NCBI GenBank assembly: GCA_002337145.1
Contig: DDFK01000001.1
Coordinates: 1-64,000, forward strand
From: Chitinophagaceae bacterium UBA1930
GTDB taxonomy: Bacteria > Bacteroidota > Bacteroidia > Chitinophagales > Chitinophagaceae
DNA length: 64,000 bases
Direction of reading: 5' to 3'
This document shows, in pieces, positions 59,904 through 64,000 of the stretch. How positions within the stretch are numbered: position 1 is the stretch's first letter; every line of letters begins with the position of its first letter. A model generated the notes under the pieces. The model made no database searches. It was given only the letters and a program-made list of their open reading frames with translations, and was not told the DNA's origin. The position numbers were made by a program, and so were the translations under genes.

Positions 59904-60563
59904 TTAGGGGGCTATCCCATACAACTGTTTTATCGTGTTCACATCATTCAAGTCCTTCGCCCTTTGCAGGCTCAGTTTGATGTTCTGGTTGTTGAACTGC
60001 TTGATGTCATTGTAGTTGCCATCTATCTTTTTGGAAGCAGCTTCGATCAGTTCCAACCGTTTCGCATCGCTCATCTGTGTACTAAATGAACTGACGACCA
60101 GGTACACCTGTTCCAAATTTTTCAGGCTTTCGTCGATGATGCCCGAGTACACATGCTCCATATAGTCCAGTTCGCTTGCATTGAAATGGCTGTCCTGGTG
60201 GAACAGGTTGCTTGCCTGTTTATAAGCAGCTACCATTTGCGTCTGCTTGGTAATGATGTCCTTTACTTTCTGGTAACCGCCAATCAGGTTCTTAACTGTC
60301 CACAGTTCATTGTAGTAATTCTCATAGAGCGATTTCTGTTTATCCGACCAGTTGGCTATATCCGTCAGTTTGAGTTGGTGCATCGTATTCTCCACTACAC
60401 GCTGTGCATCCTGCAGCCAGATGGTCTGTGTCTGCAACCTTTGCACCTGCAGGTCAATGGCCCTGATCACTTTTTTGATAAGACCTGTAATGATCCCTAG
60501 TTGTGCGTGGCTTTGTGTATGCACACAAAACATAGCAACGAGTATGACAATGATCTTTTTCAT
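59904..60563 (-). CDS. TraI-like conjugation protein, copy 3
   Basis: A 219-residue paralog: signal peptide (1-20), then VQRLQTQTIWLQDAQRVVEN, LTDIANWSDKQKSLYENYYN, and SSFSTQMSDAKRLELIEAAS. This copy is the longest and most like stand-alone TraI. Its ATG overlaps the stop of traG by 4 bp. Confidence 0.85.
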   Translation of the reverse strand: MKKIIVILVAMFCVHTQSHAQLGIITGLIKKVIRAIDLQVQRLQTQTIWLQDAQRVVENTMHQLKLTDIANWSDKQKSLYENYYNELWTVKNLIGGYQKVKDIITKQTQMVAAYKQASNLFHQDSHFNASELDYMEHVYSGIIDESLKNLEQVYLVVSSFSTQMSDAKRLELIEAASKKIDGNYNDIKQFNNQNIKLSLQRAKDLNDVNTIKQLYGIAP

Positions 60564-63283
60564 GGTTTTATTTTTTGATAGTAATTAGTACCAATAGACA
60601 ACCCACCCTCGCCCATCTTCATTTCCCAACCAAAACGTTTCTCATGCAGTACATAGGTTGCTGCATCGTAGTCGCCGCTTAACAGCGATATTTTGATTTG
60701 TTTTGGGAACTGCTTCTTCGTAATGCCCGTTGTCCTTTTGATCTTGTAAGTGTTGTTATCAGCAGAGATAAATAAAGTGTCTTCCGCAATGCTATAATCC
60801 CCTTCCGAACGGTTCACATATATCCCTTCAATCGATGAGTTGCTTCTCATGCAACCAACAAACAAAAAACAAAAAAGCAAACAGGTAGTCAATGCAGTAA
60901 TACCTTTCTCTATGCTGCCAAATTTCTTCGCCGCTTCCTGCACTTTCATCTTTTCTTTTTCTTCTGTTGTGTAGGCGAGGTATTCCTGTGGGGAAACTTC
61001 TGTCCTGTATACCTTACTCAATACACCTCCAAGCGAGATAAACACTTCCTTGTATTTCTTTGTTGGGTCATTCGCCTTATTGATGGAAAGCACCTGTGCC
61101 TTTTCCTTATCCGTCAGGCCCAACAGTTCCTGCACCTGGTCGAACTTGTTCTGGTACTTCGACTGGTCGAGTAATATTTTACAATCACTGTTATTGATGA
61201 TCGCCTGCTTCACCACAGGCGAAGAAATAATGTCTTCCACTTCCTGTGTAACAACAATGGCTTCACCAAAGAACTTGCGCACTGTTTTAAAGAGATACTT
61301 GATATACTCTGCCATACCTTCCCTTGCAATGGCTTTCCATGCTTCTTCAATGAGTATCATCTTACGGATGCCTTTCAGCTTACGCATCTTTGAGATGAAC
61401 ACTTCCATGATGATGATCGTAACAACAGGAAACAGTATCGGGTGGTCCTTGATATTATCTAACTCGAAAACAATAAAGCGCTGTTGCAGCAAATTCAAAT
61501 TTTCAGAAGCATTCAGCAAATAATCGAACTCACCACCTTTATAGTACGGCCTCAACACATAAAGGAAATTGCTTACATCAAAATCCTTGTCCTTTACCTT
61601 ATCCGTTTGCAGTACCGCAACAAAATCTGTCTGTAAAAATTCATAGAAGGAATCAAAGCAGGCAAAGGATGTATTGGTATCGTAATAGAGTTGCAAAGCA
61701 TTCGACAAAGCAACGTATTCACTTCTTGTGAAACTTTCATCATCCTTCTTCCACAATGCAAGCAGCAATGTCTTGATACTTTCTTTTTTCTCTGTGTCGA
61801 GTGTATCCCCCTCTCCTATATAAAATGGATTGAAGGTGATCGGCTTGGTTTCTGAATAAGTAAAATAATAACCACCCACCAAATCGCACAATCCTTTGTA
61901 GCTATGCCCCACATCCACCAATACGATATGCGTTCCCTGTTCGTAATAGCTCCTTATCATGTGGTTCGTGAAAAACGACTTTCCACTTCCCGAAGGGCCA
62001 AGGATGAACTTGTTACGGTTGGTAATGATGCCTTTCTGCATCGGCTCATCGGATATGTCTACCTGCACGGGTTTGCCTGTCAACCGGTCACCTAAGCGTA
62101 TACCAATCGGTGATAAGGAAGACTGGTAGTTGGTTTCCAAATTCAAAAAACAGACTGCCTGTTCAATGAACGTATCAAAGGAGTCATTTATGGGAAAATC
62201 AGCTTCGTTACCAGGTAAGCCTGCCCACCATATTTGTGCCACACCATCTGTTTCCTGTTTGGGCACTGCATCCATTTGTGCGAGTGAAGAAGAAACCAAA
62301 TTGCGTATATCCTTTAACTCGTCTTTGTTATCCGTCCAAGCCACCACATTGTAATGTGCCTTGATGGGTTGCTTCTGTGTGCCGATGGCTTCGTTCAAAA
62401 AATCATTGACTGCATCACGGCTAATGGCATTTTCCCTGCTATAAGCTGACAATGATTGCAGCCTCAGCTTCTTGCTTTCCAGTTGCTTGATAGTCTTACC
62501 TGCATCATCAATAAAAAGGTACTGGTTGTAGATATGGTTGCAGGGAAGCAACAGTCCCAATGGTGCGGCAAAGCCGATGGAGAACTTTGTTTTATCAGTA
62601 CTGTATTTATCATAGTTGATACGCGAACCACATAATGCAGGCAGGTCATTCACATCCGACAAAGAATACAACTGGCAATGGTTGTCCCCGATACGCAGCC
62701 CGTCTTTGAGATGGATATCCTTTAGATCATTGCCACCGAGCAGACAATACTGTTCGATGGATTGTAGCAGTTCATCATTGCTTAATGGCTGCAACTGTAC
62801 GAAACGGCTATCGCTCAGTATCCGTTGGAACTGCCCCACACTGTCCAGAAAATCATTGACAAACTGTGCATTCAAGCTTTCACTGGGAACGAGGTTCTTT
62901 CTTATCAATGTAGAGAACAGTGAACTGCTCTGTTTTCTGCCCTTTGGTTTCTTAGTTAAAAAGATATAGCAGCGGTGGTGCAGGTAAGGCCGTTCATTGA
63001 AGAAGCGTTCACTTGACCTTGATAAATAGCTCTGCTCTTTCGCAACAAAATCCGCTTTGTACCCTTCCTGCGTGAACCAGTCCTGTTTGTGGAAGATGGA
63101 ATGTTTGGGGAGTACCTTGATGGCTTTGATCCATGCCTGGTGGAAGGCTTCATATTCTTCGTTCGATAGAGCAAAGAGTTCAGGCAGCATCACCGCAAAG
63201 CCAACGGTGATGTCCCCTTGCTTGGAAAGGATACAGTTGCCCTCCACTTTGTACACCGGTAATATGTTTTCTATTTCAACCAT
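60560..63283 (-). CDS. traG: TraG, VirB4-type conjugation ATPase, with fused C-terminal lipoprotein-like domain
   Basis: A 907-residue protein. N-terminal TraG_N-type region (about 1-400) then the P-loop FILGPSGSGKSFFTNHMIRS (about 425-445) and the Walker B region RKMILIEEAWKAIAREGMAE, with a late PVVKQAIINNSDCKILLDQS motif. It powers secretion through the channel. After the usual TraG end (KKFGSIEKGI, about 795) an in-frame block follows. It has a hydrophobic stretch with Cys (ITALTTCLLFCFLFVGCMRS, Cys near 811) and a beta domain of about 95 residues. That block looks like a small lipoprotein in its own right. Either a true fusion or an internal start at M in KEKMKVQEAAKK. Overlaps traF by 13 bp. 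Confidence 0.93.
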   Translation of the reverse strand: MVEIENILPVYKVEGNCILSKQGDITVGFAVMLPELFALSNEEYEAFHQAWIKAIKVLPKHSIFHKQDWFTQEGYKADFVAKEQSYLSRSSERFFNERPYLHHRCYIFLTKKPKGRKQSSSLFSTLIRKNLVPSESLNAQFVNDFLDSVGQFQRILSDSRFVQLQPLSNDELLQSIEQYCLLGGNDLKDIHLKDGLRIGDNHCQLYSLSDVNDLPALCGSRINYDKYSTDKTKFSIGFAAPLGLLLPCNHIYNQYLFIDDAGKTIKQLESKKLRLQSLSAYSRENAISRDAVNDFLNEAIGTQKQPIKAHYNVVAWTDNKDELKDIRNLVSSSLAQMDAVPKQETDGVAQIWWAGLPGNEADFPINDSFDTFIEQAVCFLNLETNYQSSLSPIGIRLGDRLTGKPVQVDISDEPMQKGIITNRNKFILGPSGSGKSFFTNHMIRSYYEQGTHIVLVDVGHSYKGLCDLVGGYYFTYSETKPITFNPFYIGEGDTLDTEKKESIKTLLLALWKKDDESFTRSEYVALSNALQLYYDTNTSFACFDSFYEFLQTDFVAVLQTDKVKDKDFDVSNFLYVLRPYYKGGEFDYLLNASENLNLLQQRFIVFELDNIKDHPILFPVVTIIIMEVFISKMRKLKGIRKMILIEEAWKAIAREGMAEYIKYLFKTVRKFFGEAIVVTQEVEDIISSPVVKQAIINNSDCKILLDQSKYQNKFDQVQELLGLTDKEKAQVLSINKANDPTKKYKEVFISLGGVLSKVYRTEVSPQEYLAYTTEEKEKMKVQEAAKKFGSIEKGITALTTCLLFCFLFVGCMRSNSSIEGIYVNRSEGDYSIAEDTLFISADNNTYKIKRTTGITKKQFPKQIKISLLSGDYDAATYVLHEKRFGWEMKMGEGGLSIGTNYYQKIKP

Positions 63284-63585
63284 TGGAATATTTTTTTTGA
63301 ATGGATCCTGATATAATCCGGCAGGCCTTTCTTTGCCGCCTTCTTCAACAGACCGTACTCACCGTACTTGTTGCTCATCGCATACACTTTCATAAACAGA
63401 CCTGTACCAAGGACAGCAATCACAACCAAACACAGGTACATGTTCACGCCGCACAAATAGAAGATTGCAAACACGATCAACAGTACGACCAACCCACCAC
63501 CGAGCCACCAGATATACTGTGCCTTCAAGCCTTTGAATTCAATGGGCTTGTTGATGCCCTTGTTGATATGGTACACACTGCTCAT
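63271..63585 (-). CDS. traF: conjugative transposon protein TraF (DUF4133)
   Basis: A 104-residue protein (MSSVYHINKGINKPIEFKGL) with two adjacent membrane segments (IWWLGGGLVVLLIVFAIFYL and MYLCLVVIAVLGTGLFMKVY), basic tail KKIFQWLK. VirB3-like. I take ATG 63585, which gives the 4-bp overlap with traE; the frame extends to 63648 without support. Confidence 0.9.
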   Translation of the reverse strand: MSSVYHINKGINKPIEFKGLKAQYIWWLGGGLVVLLIVFAIFYLCGVNMYLCLVVIAVLGTGLFMKVYAMSNKYGEYGLLKKAAKKGLPDYIRIHSKKIFQWLK

Positions 63586-63893
63586 ATACCAAAGAATGAT
63601 TTGAGTACCGTTGCCACGATCACAAGGAAAACACAGGAACCGAACCATGCAGCCGCCACCTTGCCCGTGTCATGGTCACCGTGGTTCCATTTCGCATATA
63701 CCTTAATGCCACCGATCAGCCCCAGTATCGCACCGATGGCATACATGAGATTGGTTCCCGTTGCGAAATAGCTTTTCACCTGTGTCGTTGCCTGGTTGAT
63801 ACCTGCATTGCCATCTGCTGTCTGTGCATGTGCAAACACGGCTAATACTATTGCAGCAACGGACAACCAGAATTTGAGTTCTATCTTTTTCAT
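63582..63893 (-). CDS. traE: conjugative transposon protein TraE (DUF4134)
   Basis: A 103-residue protein (MKKIELKFWLSVAAIVLAVF) with signal peptide to about 23 (AHA-Q), then two membrane segments (NLMYAIGAILGLIGGIKVYA and AAAWFGSCVFLVIVATVLKS). Typical VirB2-type pilin position at the start of the traE-traN run. ATG 63893 chosen by family length; the frame extends to 63983 without support. Confidence 0.9.
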   Translation of the reverse strand: MKKIELKFWLSVAAIVLAVFAHAQTADGNAGINQATTQVKSYFATGTNLMYAIGAILGLIGGIKVYAKWNHGDHDTGKVAAAWFGSCVFLVIVATVLKSFFGI

Positions 63894-64000
63894 ATCACTT
63901 TTTTTATATTTTAAAAACAACTCCATCATTCCTTTCACGCAATTGGGTTTCCTGCCGGGTGATGGAGTTGTTGTATTAATCATTCCACAACCCTTGCAGT

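Overview
This window reads as chromosome of a Bacteroidota bacterium, most likely Chitinophagaceae. The signs are T9SS C-terminal sorting, a PID-CTERM small protein, DUF4293 and DUF3467 genes, a SusD-free carboxypeptidase-regulatory-like protein, promoters of the TTTG/TAnnTTTG type, hardly any Shine-Dalgarno sequences, and a CTnDOT-type tra operon. I saw no rRNA, no complete tRNA, no CRISPR array and no insertion sequence.

Region 1 (1-12.5 kb) is an AT-rich accessory island. It holds the 3' part of a collagen-like GXY-repeat protein and five phage tail-collar (MdpB/COG4675-type) proteins in two operons. It also has two paralogous periplasmic-binding-protein-fold proteins without signal peptides, a PKHD-type Fe(II)/2OG hydroxylase, and a formyltransferase. 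An aspartyl-hydroxylase/sulfotransferase fusion is followed by a DUF2061-APS kinase that could supply its PAPS. A Tat-signal metallophosphatase-fold protein that has lost most metal ligands sits among them. I propose this as a candidate undescribed system in which fibre-like surface or secreted proteins, or a small molecule linked to them, are hydroxylated, sulfated and formylated. A 13-codon relic of a second hydroxylase shows that the hydroxylase/binding-protein pair was duplicated.

Region 2 (12.6-43 kb) is mostly core genome: an XRE regulator with six copies of its likely operator, dnaJ-grpE, rlmI, plsY, prmA, pnp, rpsO, two glycosyltransferases, a uxuB-kduI uronate pair, a PID-CTERM protein next to a T9SS cargo protein, uvrA, an ECF-like sigma factor, glyA, a sugar nucleotidyltransferase, a nitronate monooxygenase, a NatAB-type ABC exporter and a zinc phospholipase C/S1-P1-like protein. 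A dispersed intergenic repeat (core TGATGGGTGCGACGCC) occurs three times.

Region 3 (43.5-50.6 kb) is a protease island. Three secreted astacin-type (M12A) metalloproteases sit around a secreted caspase-family protein. Each astacin gene is preceded by the same 18-bp palindrome (ATACCTnnTGnnGGGTAT), which suggests one regulon. A small unlisted ORF (44137-44295) ends in a strong terminator.

Region 4 (50.9-64 kb): a PID-CTERM pseudogene (in-frame TAG, ATA in place of the start) and an orphan hairpin lie next to a 20-bp tRNA-Pro-like 3' end. I read this as the attachment junction of an integrative conjugative element. The element then runs to the right edge, all on the minus strand: traE, traF, traG (with a lipoprotein-like domain fused to its C-terminus), three tandem traI-like genes, traJ, traK, a traL-like gene, traM, traN, DUF3945-type proteins and two small regulators. 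Its integrase and mobilization genes must lie beyond 64 kb.
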